NCBI GenBank assembly: GCA_023105745.1
Contig: JALGQZ010000015.1
Coordinates: 18,018,499 to 18,082,498 of the forward strand
Source of the DNA: Austropuccinia psidii
Lineage: Eukaryota; Basidiomycota; Pucciniomycetes; Pucciniales; Sphaerophragmiaceae
Direction: 5' to 3'
Length of the DNA: 64,000 bases
Part shown: positions 23,661-36,867 of the stretch, in pieces
Layout: each line of letters starts with the position of its first letter
Numbering within the stretch: position 1 is the first letter of the stretch
The notes under the pieces: generated by a model
What the model saw: only the letters and a program-made list of their open reading frames with translations
Databases searched by the model: none
What the model was told of the DNA's origin: nothing
Translations under genes and position numbers: made by a program

Positions 23661-26600
23661 ATGACTAAAAATAATTAAAAAAACATGACAGTAATTAGTA
23701 TGGTTAATTAGATAAAAAATGAAAAAAATTATGCACAGTTTCACCACTACCAGATATAAGAAAAAATTCAGGTAATAATTATGGTTGATCAGAGAGAAGA
23801 ATGAAGAAAATTATTTCAATTGCACAAAAAATGTTTCAAAAGGATTTTGAGATCAATTGAAAATCTATTAGTAATAATACAAAATAAATTCCTGGTGTGG
23901 TGAAAGGGTAGGAGAATGTGTTTAAAATAAAAATTAATGAATAAAATTAATTAAAAACTGAAGAGGGAGATTACTAGAGAATGTAGGAGACCTTTTTGAG
24001 TGTTTCAAAAAAAAGTTGTTAGTGTTGTTTAAGCTTGATGATGGAGATATATAGAGAAAAGGTAAGTTTTTTTAAAAAAACTTGATATATTTGAAAGCAA
24101 ATTTGACTTTTGGGTAGTTTTTTGTTGATTCAAAATTTAGAAAGAATATTACATAAATTAAAAGTTGATTGTTGATATTTTTTGAAGAAAATAATTTTTC
24201 AAAAAATAATCTTGATTTAAAAATATTTTGGAATTTAATTTTTATTTAAAATTGTTTTTAAACTTTTTTTTGATTGAGTTAGATTGGAATCAAATTTAAT
24301 TTTGATTTGAAAAGTTTTTCAGAAAAAAAGAAATTAAATTCCATTTAAATGGCTTATTGAAAAATTTCATCTTTCAAGTCACAAAAGTAAGGAATGAATT
24401 TGAATTTTAGTTAAGTTTTTTCATAAAAGTGATTTCTTTTTGATATTAATAAATTGAAAAATAATAAAACAAAATAAATGGGATTAGAATTTTTCAAATT
24501 GAATTAGTGAGATAGTTTTGGTCGAAAAGATAAGTTTTAATTATTTTAGAATTTTTCTTTCTTTTGAAAAAAACTGGTAAGTCAATTGAAAGACAAAATT
24601 TCAAAAAAATGGAATTTGAATTTCAAATGGGCTGTCTTCTTATTGATAATATTTTTGAGAAAAATAAAGTGTCTCAAAGGTGGTTTTCTGAAACTAAAAA
24701 CTCATCATAGTGGAACATGATTAAATTTGTAAGATTTGTTTCACTGATAAAATATTTGTTCAAAATTATCAAACTAAGCATTAATTATAATCATTTATTA
24801 TCAATTGATTACACAATATTCCCTAGATTATAAACTGGTATGGCTTAATTCACTGCTGAAACATCTCTGTCAAGATCTTGTTACTTCTCTTTCATCTCCA
24901 TTTTATTATTCCAATTCTCTTTTTATGTATAAAGTTAATTTTTTTCTTATTTTATTCAGGTTCAAATTGAATTTTCAGTTTGAACACTTTAAACTGGAAG
25001 ACCACCAAGCTATTTACCTTTTTTTTGTTTCATTCAGCCTTATACCATTTTAATATCTCTTATTCATTGGTTTAAAGCTCTGCAACACCTTAACATAAAT
25101 ATGATTAAAGTGATTGATTAATGAAAATCTCCAACTTTTCTCCAACTATCAAAGAAGCTGGTATATGACTGGGGGGGTAATGTAGCTCCAGTATTCTTTT
25201 GAAAACAACTTCTTCTAATCAGATTTGGGATTGGTAATAGATGACCCCTCAGATGGAAAAAATTGAAATCATTGGAAGAAGTGTTTTAAACAATTAATTA
25301 CCATGTCTTCAAAGCTTGTGGAGAACTCATCACTTAATCATTAATGATTTAAAATGAATACTATTCTTCATCAATAATATTCTCTCTTTTTGGGTAAATT
25401 GGTATTTCCATTCACAATGCAGAACACTGCTTATCCTGAGGGAAGGTACTTCAGGTTAATTACCAGTCTAAGAATCAATAACATTCATAATGAAAAGAAG
25501 CTATCCCTGCTGGTGGGGTAGCAGGTCTAACCCAGGAACAACCTTCTTTTAATATGAGCATTAACCATGGCCCTAACATTGAATTTCTTTTGCAGATACT
25601 TTGAGCCACAGCTTTAGACATTCAGAATTTTACTTAATGAAGATAGAAGATTGTGTATTTTCTCTACTTCTTATTTGTTTACTGATACATAATATATAAA
25701 CTACTAAATAATACAATCAATAATTGGAGGGGAAATTTTTTCAACAAAGAAACAAAATTATTTCTTGAAAATGTGTGAAGCACTTTGATGGGGATCCCAT
25801 GGTATTTTATAATTGAATGAATTAACCTACTTCTAATGTTCCCACCATTGGAAGAAATTCATCTGAAACTTTTTTCAGGAAAAATTCAATTAATTCAGCC
25901 AATTTATACAATAATGACATATTTTGAAGCTTTATCATCCACCAAATAGTAAATTTTTCCTTCTGAGATAGTTGAAACCTGTGTTTTTAGGTTTGTCTAT
26001 TAAACCTTTTGTAATAGTAAAAAATATCAAGAGTACTATGAATGTTTTAAGTAGAAAATATAATATAATTGAATATTATAACCACAAATTAATGTAATTA
26101 TTAAAAAAAATCATATATATGAAAAAAATATTAATTATCATTAAATAGTTTAATAATAAAAAACTTAATAAATATAACAAATTAGCGTTATGTTATTATT
26201 ATTATAGTCACTGATAGTTATAATAATAGGGACTATAAAAGATCTTAATGAGACAATGATATGTGGAAAATAATGATATTTATCCATTTATAATTGATAT
26301 CTATATTATTTGTAAAATAAATATCACACAAAATCTGCAGAGGTAAATCTTTTAGAGGAATTTTATATAAAAAAACTAATACTACATAAAAAATATATAG
26401 AAATTCAAAGAAAACATACTTGTAATATTTACTTGATACACTAATTCAAACAAAAACAGCTATAGTATCAAAAAATGTTTAGAAGTTAAAAACAAACCAA
26501 AAATCAATAATTTAAAGGAGAAAAAAAACTTTTTTTTTGATAAAATAAGATTTAAGAATTTTTAGAGGAAATTTGTGCATTTAAAAGATATTTTAAGAGA

Positions 26601-27249
26601 AAAATCTCATATAATAAGAATTATTATTCGTGATTACAAAAATATAATCTAAATACTATAATTTCAATTCTTTATTTATAATTGAGAAAGAGTAAGATAC
26701 TCTCATAATGACTTTAATGATATGAGATTTTATATTGGATAAGATATTACCTGTTTAAAATTTCTAATTGAATGATTGATTATTTTCCTCGACAAAAGCA
26801 GTGATGTAAAGGCTCTTCTTATGCCTTCAGAGCAGCTTCCATGATTCATAATGGATATAGAGGGTGTGATCAGGTTAAAACTTCAAAAAATATTAAAAAG
26901 TAAGGTTCTTAATTTAAAGTAACTTATTTTTCAATTCATTTTAAAGTTACCAGTGTTATCCTTAGCTCAAAGTAACTCTACTCCTGTTTTGGGTTAATTA
27001 TTTTAAGCTTAAATATAAAATAAGACTATTCATATTAAAATTAATCAAATGAAAGACTTAAAAATAAAGCTTTGAGTGAAAATCTCCTAAACTGGATTTT
27101 CAATTATTTTTTTAAAGAAATCTTGATTTATTTTGAGAATGATTTGAAAAGCTAAATTAAAGGCTAATTACCAAAGACTCCTGCTTAAAAAGATTCTTAA
27201 AAGCTTATTTGTACACGGAGAAAATTGAATTGTAGGCTGTATGAAATTT
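23661..27249. other. AT-rich DNA between the two direct repeats, no gene seen
   Basis: No frame with recognisable protein motifs was found. The segment at 25080-25650 is somewhat less AT-rich but has no ORF of note. If the flanking repeats are LTRs, this would be a fully eroded retroelement interior. Confidence 0.5.
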
Positions 27250-28170
27250 TCAAGAAAATACATTAAGAATTGAATTCTTAATGAATTTTGGAAGTTATTG
27301 CTATTTTTCCACTTAAAATAGCAATACAAACCAAACCTCAACTTTTGATAAGTTTCTAGAACTTATAGCTATAAATTTTAAGCTTAATTAAGCTTTGAAA
27401 GTTTTCAAAAACTTCATTAAAAACCTGAATATGGGTATTTAACCTTTGACAGCTTGAAATTACTGTAAAAATTGGGTATAAACCAGTTCAAACTTCAATA
27501 TTCAATCAATGTCTAATCTTAAAGTTTAAATAAGATTAAAAAACCTCCAATACAGGTTGAAAAGCTTAATTAAGTCCTTGCAGATCCCAAATGATGGGTA
27601 TCCTAGCTCTATTTGGCTTTTTACTATGTCCTACCTTATTGTGTGAATTTTGTCCTTTTATTCATTTAAAGCTATACAGTGGCTTTAAACCAATTTGAAT
27701 TGAACCCACTCAGGACTTACAGCTTGTATGAAAAATAATTAGCCACTGAAGTAAATATACACCAAACCTTAATTTTAACCAAATTTTTGTAAGTTTGCAT
27801 AAACCTTATGCAGCTTGACATTTAAGCTTAAAATTAACAATTTAAAAATTTTAATAAAAATTGTAAAAATTCATATTTGTAATGTGAGATTATTAAACCT
27901 CTCAATGACATAAGAAATAGCAACTTCCAGTATAAAACCCTATGGGCCTACCCTAGGTTATTTTTGGTGTGAAATTCAAAAATGACATAATAATCATAGC
28001 TTTGTTTATCAAAAAGAAATTTATACAAATCTTTTGTTATTTTTTGTTTTAAATTCACTTTATAAGTCTGTTTAAGACTAGATAAACTGTACAAAAAGTT
28101 ATTTGCAGCCTTATGGGTATTTCATACTTACCTCAAAGGCCCACACATTTGATAAGGTGTATATAGAGGT
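27250..28170 (+). repeat. Copy 2 of the diverged ~0.9 kb direct repeat
   Basis: Partner of 22770-23660 in the same orientation. The edges are approximate, because similarity fades gradually rather than stopping at clear termini. Confidence 0.55.
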
Positions 28171-31100
28171 TCCAGTAATTTTCTATAAAAAAATAATGTA
28201 TTTCCACTTTCTTGGTTATATATCTATTGATTTTGGGCTTTTTATTTCAACCATCCTTTGGAGATTAACACTTAGCTAGTCATTATAAATAAAAGGTAAT
28301 TTTCCTTTCATAAAATTCTTGTACAATTTTATTGATTATAAAAGATATTCAGTTGGAGGGAATATTTTCTTATCTCTAAGATATATTTTTATATATTTAT
28401 TAGCTTCTTTCCATCAAATAATCATTTAAATTTTCCTTTCCTGTTCAGGTTCATTATTCTTGAATACCAGAGCTCTGGTCCTTATGGCTATCTAATTTGT
28501 TTTTTTAGCTGTTGAATTTTGTTCAACATAACTCAATGTTATTCAAGCTTAATCCACTTTTACAAATTCCATATTGTGTTTTAACCTTCTTCATATTTCA
28601 TCTCAGTTATGTATCTCTGTAAATTTTGTTCTATATTTTTAAATTCTTATTACTAATCAAAATCTTGTCGATTTTGTAAAAAATTAAAACAGAAGCTCAT
28701 GTCATGGTTAAGAGTAATTTTTTTGTAATTTTTTTGTAATTTTTTGGTTTTTTTAGTGTTTTTGTAGTTTTTTATTTTTTTATTTATATTTATTTTTGGT
28801 TTTATTTTATTTGTTTTTATTTTTTTGCAGTTTGAAAAAACAAGAGAAAAAAAGAAACAGAAAAAGAAAAGATAAAAACTCAAAAACACTAGGAATAAAA
28901 TAATACAATAAAATATAAGTATAAAAATCAAACAAAAGGAAAAGTAAAATGAAAAATGAAATAAAATCAAAATTGAAATAAAGTCAAAGAACCAAAAAAT
29001 TGAAGCAAAAAAAACTGCAAAATTTCCCAACAATATAATTAAAAATATAAAATTCAAAAATCAATAGAAACAAAGGAAAATTCATAAAAAATTGAAAAAT
29101 GAAATAATAAAATCACAAGAAAAAAATTCAATAGCAAAACAAAATGATAAAAAAATGAAAACCAAAGAAAATAGCAAAATAAGGCACTTGAAATATGAAA
29201 CATAAGAAATTATAAAAAACTCAAAATGATTGGAAAATATGGGAAAGAAATAATAGAAGATAATATAAATTGGAATTATTATGTAACCAAAATAAAACTG
29301 GTAGGAAATAACACAGAAGCATAAGAGATTATTTTGATTTGGCATTTGGTACATTTCAAAACACATACATTTAAGTGTAGTTATTCCTGTTGATGACAAC
29401 ATATTGGAATCCATATTAGCTTATAATTTGATAGTCATACCTAAACATCAGGAAAACATGTTCCAAAAATTTCAAACACCAAATTTAATATCCTTTTTAC
29501 AATCATCAATAAGATGAGAAAGAATATTTCTGTATGAAAATTAAGTCCATTTCATATGTAAGTCATTTGAGCTCATACCTGTCAGAATACTCTTGGATTC
29601 TTCATAGCTATAGTGTGGTTATTAATAATTAATCATAAAATATATCCATATTGAATTTATCTTCATCTCTACTCCAACAAGAGTCCAACTTAGCTAGTGC
29701 AGGTGATTTTTATAAAGGTTTCAAAAGATCCTGGAAGAAGTTGAATATAAGTTTCATTCAAGGCTCCAAGGAAACCACAAATTCCCAAAAAAAGGTCCAT
29801 GGAGATCAATTATTTAAATTAATGACATATTAGCTCATATATATATATCACAATTAATAGAATCCTAGATCACTTGGTTCTGAATTAAAAAAGTCTAAGT
29901 AAGTCCCTAAGGAAGCTCTAATACTTTGTAACTCTGATTTCTGAATAATTCACACTAGATGGTGCTATCAGCATAAACAATTTTTATCATATTGCAAAAT
30001 CTATATTAAAGGAAACTATGAAAATATCAATTCCAAAAAATTGATTTGCCGACTTCTTCAAAGCTTCTTTCTGAAAATTGTATCAAAATCTCTGAAACTA
30101 AGAAGTATAATTATGAAGGTGCTATAATGACTTCCTCTATGAGGTTTCCAAGAAAATGTGTTTATGAAGTGACTTGAGCTTATTTCATTATTCTTTCTCC
30201 CAGTTGGAAACATTGCAAAATGGCCATATATAGTTACCATTCAATTATTTTGCATTTTGTGTGCTATTTAGTAAAAAAAACTTAAAAGTAAAAAACACTA
30301 CAAAAAGGAAATTAACATTTTGAATTTATCAAAACAAGACAAAGTTTTACAAAGTTCTAAAAATTTAAAAGACACCTTTTCAGCTTCAACTATGTCAATT
30401 CTTTCATATACTAATAGGAATAATACTCTAATGAAGGAAGATGATAACATATAATTTCAAGGTTTTCATGTATTTTATAGATATTTTATGCATTAATACC
30501 TTATGAAGGAATGTTCAATCAAAAAATAGTACCAATATTTCTTTTTAAATAGAGGTGAAAATATAAAAAATTAGTTTGAAAATTTTGAATAAAATGTCTC
30601 TCTTTCATCAATCACTAAGAAAATACATAAGAACTATTCAATTGGAATATAAAGTTCAAATTCTCTTTTGAAGGGAGTAATAGCTTGAGCAATATATTTC
30701 ATAGATCCAAGTGATTATATTGAGCTACATGAATCTTCTAATTAGTATTTTGGAATATATTCTCACTTTTTCAAATTCCAAGGGAAAAAATATAATCAAA
30801 TTGTTTCCCCTAGAAGCCAAAATCAGAGTTTTTTAATCCTTCCCAAGGCCTAAGATCTGAGGTTTCAAAAGGATAGTATTTCAGACCCTTTAGGTGAATT
30901 AAATATACAATATTTCAGAAATATCTCAAATTCAGAAATGAAGAGCCTTTTTTAGAGGAATGAGTCACCAGGAAAAATCAGAATTCAAACACAAGCATTT
31001 GACCTAAAGTAAAGGAGGTTTACTTATAAATTATCTCTCACATCAACAAGTGGGAAGTAACACTTCGAATTTTATCAACAGTAACTTAAAGCTCATATAA

Positions 31101-31262
31101 AGCAGCTATAAAGCAACTGAAAGACTCTCATATATGTAATATATATGTTACAATGATTTGGATTCTATTACTGGAAGTCAGTGAGACACTTTATCTTAAT
31201 CACTCATAAAGTGAAGAATATTCTCATTATTCCAAAATCAGATTAATTAACCCTAAATTTTT
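28171..31262. other. AT-rich DNA with a T-rich to A-rich strand switch, no gene seen
   Basis: From about 28715 to 28835 the plus strand is almost pure T with a little G; from about 28838 to 29260 it is A-rich with a little G and C. The two minus-strand open frames here (28653-29057, 29082-29414) are low-complexity Phe/Ile/Lys translations of this skew. The rest to 31262 shows no coding or RNA gene signal. Confidence 0.55.
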
Positions 31263-31890
31263 CAAAAATGAAGCCCCTAATAAAGCCAAAAAGAATTTGC
31301 TATTGGTATCAAATAAATCCTTAATTTCTAACAAAATGAATTACACAATGAAGTCAAAAAGAATACATAATCAATACTGAAAGAATGCTGCAATTTTAAC
31401 AAAAAATACCTAATTCAAAAAAACCAATGCACATTGGTACTGAATAAATTCTGCATTTTTATTAGATAAGTCTCCTTATTGAAGCCAAGAAAAGGCATTT
31501 TAACAAAGGAAATTCCCTAATGCAGAAAAAAAAGATGCACATGAGTACCAACAAAATCCTGCTTTTCATTCAAGCGATTTTCCTAATGAGGCCAAACAAA
31601 TGGCATATTTCTATCAAAGAATATGACCACCTTAACCAAATACATTCCCTAATGCAGAAACAAAATCCACATTGCTAAAAAATACATCCTGCATTTTTAT
31701 AAAAGGAATTTCCCTAATGAAGCCAAGAGAATGCAATTTTAACAGAATAAATTCCCTAACACATCAAACAAAGGATGAAAATTGATACTGAATAACTCCC
31801 ACACTTTATCCAAATAATTCTGCTAATGAATTCAAAAAGAATTGCCAAATGGTATTGAAAAAATCCCATTATTTTAGCAAAATGATCCCC
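31263..31890 (+). repeat. Degenerate satellite array, ~66-bp period (about 10 units)
   Basis: Units share a core of CCCTAATGAAGCCAAAAAGA, then GCACATTGGTAYTGAATAAA, then TCCTGCATTTTTA and AAAGGAATT. Most units are about 66 bp; two short ones near 31480 and 31720 are about 42 bp. The array runs straight into the 12-bp array. Confidence 0.8.
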
Positions 31891-31907
31891 CAATATTTTT
31901 ATTTAAC

Positions 31908-32120
31908 CTGTTAATCTGACTATCAATTTCACTATTAATATAACTATTAATTTAACTAATAATTTAACCATTAATTTAAATATTAATTTAGCCATTTATT
32001 TAACTATCAATTTGAATATCAATTTAACTATTGATTGAACTATGAATCTAACTATTAATTTAGCCATTAATTTAAATATAAATTTATTTATTAATTTAAA
32101 TATTAATTGATACATTAAGC
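31908..32120 (+). repeat. Minisatellite with a 12-bp period (about 17 units)
   Basis: The consensus is CTATTAATTTAA, and every unit stays in register despite substitutions. It lies between the 66-bp and 20-bp arrays with no spacer of note. Confidence 0.88.
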
Positions 32121-33205
32121 TATTAATCTTATAGTAAATCTATTGAGTTTATAATTGATTCCTTGATCTTATAAGTAATTTCCCAATTTCATAATGAATA
32201 TCTTAATTCAAAATTATATTTGATTTTGATTATTGATTTGTCAGATTTGTAATTAATTTCCCAATTTTATAATTAATGTATTCATTTATAAATGATTTAT
32301 TTATTCAAGGAGTAAGATATTAATTTCAAAATTGATTTCTTAATTTTATAATCAATTGTTCAATTATATAATCAATTTGTCAATTTTACAATTTATTTAT
32401 TAATTCCAGAATTAACTTACTAAACATATAATTGATTTACTAGATATAGAATTAATTTATTAGTTGGATAATTAATTTATTAATTTTATCATTTAATTAT
32501 GAATTTTATAATTAGTTTCTTAATCTCATATAGATTTCTGAGCTTTATAAATAAATTCTTGATCTTATGATTAATTTCTCAATCTCAAAATGTATTGCTT
32601 ATTTTTATAATTAAGTGATTGAGTTGATAATTAACTTATTGATTTTATGATTAGCTTATTAATTATATAATTAATGTATTAATTTTAGGATTGATTTATT
32701 GATTTATCCATAATTTATTAATTTTATGATTAATTTATTAATTTTATGGTTAATTTATCAATTTTTGAAGTAACTTGATCACTTTATAATTAGCTTATTA
32801 GCTTCAGAATTGATAAATTATTTTTGGAAATACTTTTGAATTTTAAAAAATTTATTTCTTAAATTTGTAATTGATTTCCTAGTTAAAGTAGATTTCCTAA
32901 TTTTATAATTAATTTATTGATTTTGGAATTATTTTATTTATTTTATAATTGATTGCTTAATTTTATGACTGATTTCTTAATTTTATAATGAATTTCTTTA
33001 TTTAATAATTAATTGTTTAATTTTATAATATACTTGTTAATATTAGGGTCAATTTTGCAATTTAAGCATTAATTTCTCAATTTTGGATTTAAAGAATTAA
33101 TTTTGCAGCTGATTGGTAAATTTCATGATCAATTCATGAATTATAGAATGAATTTATGAATTTTATAAATAATGCATCAAATTTTGACAATGAATTTCTT
33201 GGACT
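32121..33205 (+). repeat. Minisatellite with a 20-bp period (about 50 units)
   Basis: The consensus is AATTAATTTATTAATTTTAT. Units are mostly exactly 20 bp, with occasional losses or gains of 1-2 bases, over more than 1 kb. The array ends where a purine-rich, formerly coding region begins. Confidence 0.88.
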
Positions 33206-33279
33206 TTGAAGTATTTGAAAACCTTAATCAGATAGCAGTTTCAAAAAGCCTACAATATCATTGTCATCAAAATAAAGTA

Positions 33280-34460
33280 TTCCACCTGCAACTGATAGAA
33301 AAAACAAAGGGAAGGAGCCAGAAGAAGATATTGAAGGAGCAAGAAAGATAAAAGAGGAACTGAAGAAGATAAGAAGAAATTTGGAAATGGCCATAGAAGA
33401 TCCAAAGGAATGGCTAGCGCCTGAGCTACATGGAATAAAGGAAACAGATGAAGGAATAGAAAATGGTTCCCAAACCACCTGAATAAAATTATTCACTAAT
33501 TGCATATTATCATTTAAATTCATTTCAATATCAATCTAGGACAATTAGTGAGATTGAAATAAGATTTAAGGAATCAAGTGCCAAAATATGACATAATCAA
33601 GGTATTGTAAAAAGAATTAAATGAATTGGAAAATGAAAGTGTTGTAAGTTTTGAATCTGAAATAGATCAAGTTGAGAATAGAAATATGAAAAAGAGGATG
33701 AAAAAAGAATTCAAAAAGTTCCAGAGGAAGGAAAATTGGTAGAAGCAGAAGATGACTTGATTTTATATCAAAAAAAATGGAAACTGGAAACATAAATATA
33801 AGCAAGGAAGAATATTTGAAGGGCTAGAAAAAGGAGAGTTATCCAAAAATACACAAAGGCTTGCTGGACTTACCTCTCTAGAGCCCAATCAGAAAATTGA
33901 AGTTACAAATGAATCTCATGATGCATATGAGCTAATATGCTGTTTCTCAAATATCTCACTTTCAAAAATGAACTAATTTATTTGATAAAATTCAAGGAGT
34001 TAAAAACAGATTAATAAACTAAACACTAGGAGAAATACCACAGGATGGAGGAGAGAAAGATCATGTAATACTTCCAATGATAACATTTAAAGAACTATAT
34101 GCTTATGAGCTATATCAACAAATAATTAAAAATGAATTTATTTAAGAACTACCTGGTTCAAGTCTTACAAATGTTGATTTCTTAGAATTACTAACCACTA
34201 TTTTAATCAAAGGAACTTTACAAAATCCTTACTAAAGGGATACGTATGGATTATATCAAATGAAAATAGAAGGACTATATAAAAAAATGCTTTGGGCTCA
34301 AGAAGACTTTAATCTAGATGGTTTGGAAGTCCTGGAAGGAGCTCTTTACTGGTATGATTTTGGGTATATGTTTATTTCTGAAATCAAAGGTTTTTTTCAG
34401 AATGGAAAGGAAATACACAAAGAGAACAGCACAGAAATATATTTAAAGAGATATTGAAAG
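33280..34460 (+). pseudogene. Decayed coding region of unknown origin (possibly gag-like)
   Basis: Plus-strand frames with protein-like composition are separated by stops and frameshifts. One segment (about 33320-33482) contains KIKEELKKIRRNLEMAIEDP and PKEWLAPEL; another (about 33620-33720) contains LENESVVSFESEIDQVENR; a third (about 33800-33975) contains GELSKNTQRLAGLTSLEPNQ; the last (34260-34457, from an ATG) contains LWAQEDFNLDGLEVLEGALY. The order and strand are consistent with one ancestral gene. Highly charged helices and the absence of enzyme motifs would suit a retroelement gag, but that is a guess. Confidence 0.45.
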
Positions 34461-34619
34461 ACATACTTCTTTGAGTAATTCAAAACAGAAGATTGAGGGT
34501 TTATCAATTATGACTTAAGTAATCAATTTATTACTTTTTCAATCAAAAATAAATAAACAAAAAAGTAACATATTGAAAGAATAAAATTAACCTAAAGAAT
34601 ACTTTCTCAGCTGTTTTAG

Positions 34620-34850
34620 TATTGAGGGAGTGACCTCCCTCCTTATCAAAGAGGAATTCAAACTCATTCAAACTACTTTAAAGGAATCTTTTAAAACACT
34701 CTTATCACTCAAGGAAGTGGCCTCCTTCCTTATCAAAGGGGGAGTTCAATGTATTAAAATTAATTCATTAGAAAGCCTCAATTACAGAAATATTCTCATC
34801 TTACAGTGGAATTGATTTCCTGCCTTATCAAAGGGAAATTAATTTTTAAT
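34620..34850 (+). repeat. Three direct repeats, ~92-bp spacing
   Basis: AGTGRCCTCCYTCCTTATCAAAG and variants recur at about 34630, 34722 and 34815. The first two also contain a short inverted repeat, GGAGG/CCTCC-type, just before CTTATCAAAG. Confidence 0.6.
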
Positions 34851-34963
34851 CTTAAACCTCAAAAATATCACCAAAAATCAAAGGACCAAGAGACAATGGG
34901 CTCCAAATCTACTCATAAAAAAATTGGGATAGAATCCTGGTTAGAATAAAGCAGGATGGACAG

Positions 34964-35254
34964 ATGTTAACTGAGAAATTGAAGAGAGTGAGGAAGAATC
35001 AAATTACTTGCGAAAGCTCAGTGTTTAAGAAGGGGAGGATTTATTTCAAATATAGATTCAATACTTATAATTTGAATAACTGCCTATTTTTCCAGAAAAA
35101 TGTAAAAATATTCAAGAATCTGAAAATGGGAAGAGCTTACAGGGTCTTATATTTCAAAATTATAATTTTGGAATTAATGCTATATGAAGGTATCGAGAGA
35201 AATTTACAAAGCATAAACTGGGAAGAGGATACATTAGCAGATAGAGAATGGTGA
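34964..35254 (+). CDS. Hypothetical ORF, possibly part of the same decayed gene
   Basis: A 96-codon ORF starts at an ATG, is basic at the N-terminus and ends DREW. It lies downstream of and on the same strand as the decayed region at 33280-34460, and further broken frames of similar composition follow to about 35540. No family is recognised; it may be a relic fragment rather than a live gene. Confidence 0.25.
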   Translation: MLTEKLKRVRKNQITCESSVFKKGRIYFKYRFNTYNLNNCLFFQKNVKIFKNLKMGRAYRVLYFKIIILELMLYEGIERNLQSINWEEDTLADREW

Positions 35255-35879
35255 AAAAAATATTTATTTTGGGGATTTGGAAACTTCAAGAGAACTTTTA
35301 TTGGATTCATTGGAACTTAAAAAAGGAATAATTTCATAGATCAATGAAATATATGTGAATGAAATGCAAATTGAGAGGCTTTATGGAAAGGTCTATTTGT
35401 ACCAGGAATTATTGGTCTCAAGCTTCAAAATTATGACATCAATAAAGAAGATTGGAATTCAATATTGGAAGAGGTATTTGTTAAAAAGATTCAAGAAGGA
35501 AAAAGAAGATTCACATCAATAATGAAGGGAAAGATCATAAACATTATTTGAAAAATGATTATTAAATAATAAATATATAACAAATGCTTTCATGGTTATG
35601 AATTTCAGCTTTCTCAACAAAAGGATTGGAGCTAAAGACAACCAAACAGGAGACATTCATGCTCTGTAAATGTATTAAAGACAACATTCAACATTCAGGA
35701 TTGGCAAGAAATATTTTCAATGTATAAGCATAATTATTTCATTTCAAAATAAGGGAGTTGGTCATCCCTTTCTATGCCAACTCATACTAAAAATGGTACA
35801 AGTGTGGGCCAATAGGCCTTTAGTAATCTTTTTTCTCTATTCATATCTTTTCTTTTTTGGTAAAAACAAACAAACAAGG

Positions 35880-36550
35880 GTGTTGAGATACAGAAAAAGA
35901 AGATAAATATAGTTTAAAATGGAAAAATTATGACCACCAGTCATAATTTAATTTTTGGATACAGGAGGGAAAAAATATGGATAGGAAAAAAAGCAAATAA
36001 ATAACAAAAAGAAGGGCCTTAAGATACAGTAAAGGAAGATGAAAGAAGTTCAAAATGTCAAAACTATGACAGCTGGTAATAATTTGGTCCACTAGATACA
36101 GTAACAGCAAGAAAAATTTATCTGGAAAGGAAAAAGAAAGCTTTATTTGGAAGATACAAAACCTAGGATATTCACATACAGTAAGATAAAATATTATAAT
36201 ATAAAAAGATTAAAATTATTACTGAAAGTAATAATTTTTCCAATTGAATACAGCACGAGCAAGAAAGCTGTATCTGGATAGGAAAAACAAAATACCAAGC
36301 AAGAGAAGGTGCTTAGATACAGTAAAAGAATATAATGGAATATCAAAATATCAATCTTATTACTGAACGTCATATTTTGGTCAATGAAATACATATTTCT
36401 CATAATAAAGTACAGAAACTCATTTATAAAAAAGTCAAAATTTTGACCACCAGGCATAATTTGGGAATATACCTACATATTAGTGGGTTAAATTGATTTC
36501 AAGGTAAAAGCTGTATCTGAATCAGAGAAGGTTAATAAGATACAATTTAT
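35880..36550 (+). repeat. Tandem array, ~136-152 bp period (four or more units)
   Basis: AGATACAG or CATACAG words followed by TAAAAGAAGAT-like sequence recur near 35887, 36023, 36175 and 36316. Each is followed by a block like TATGACCACCAGTCATAATTT and another with CTGGATAGGAAAAA. A further weak unit is near 36537. Confidence 0.65.
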
Positions 36551-36856
36551 TCTTTTGTAATGAAATACAAAACACCCAAATACAGGAAAAAATAGAATGG
36601 TCAAATTTTCTAAATAAGAAGAAATTGGTAGCCCAGCACACAATCAAGTAATAATGCAAAATACCCATTATTTATCTAAACAGAAAATTAGTGTAAAAAT
36701 AATATTCCTATTTCTTGAAAAACAATCAAAAAATAAAAACCCAAAACAAAGGTATACTGGATAATGTTAGTGCAATATTTATTGGTTCAGTCACTCTTTG
36801 ACATATTTCCATACATCTTTCCCAGAAATGTAGAAATTGAACATGGTACTCATGGA

Positions 36857-36867
36857 TATAAAAGAGG
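36857..36867 (+). promoter_or_regulatory. Possible TATA box
   Basis: GGATATAAAAGAGGGTGAGG has the form of a retroelement or gene TATA box, but no credible ORF follows it. It may mark an eroded LTR promoter. Confidence 0.25.

Noticed and set aside
24805..25053. 82-codon plus-strand open frame
   Set aside because: It begins at TTG rather than ATG, has AT-driven composition, and no family is recognised.
28653..29414. Two minus-strand open frames resembling hydrophobic membrane proteins
   Set aside because: They follow directly from an A-rich low-complexity stretch; residue composition is Phe/Ile/Lys only.
31263..33205. Repeat-spacer array that could suggest CRISPR
   Set aside because: Units are contiguous and degenerate with no unique spacers; the context is a eukaryotic genome.
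36194..36457. 87-codon minus-strand open frame
   Set aside because: It overlaps the ~140-bp tandem array and has no independent support.
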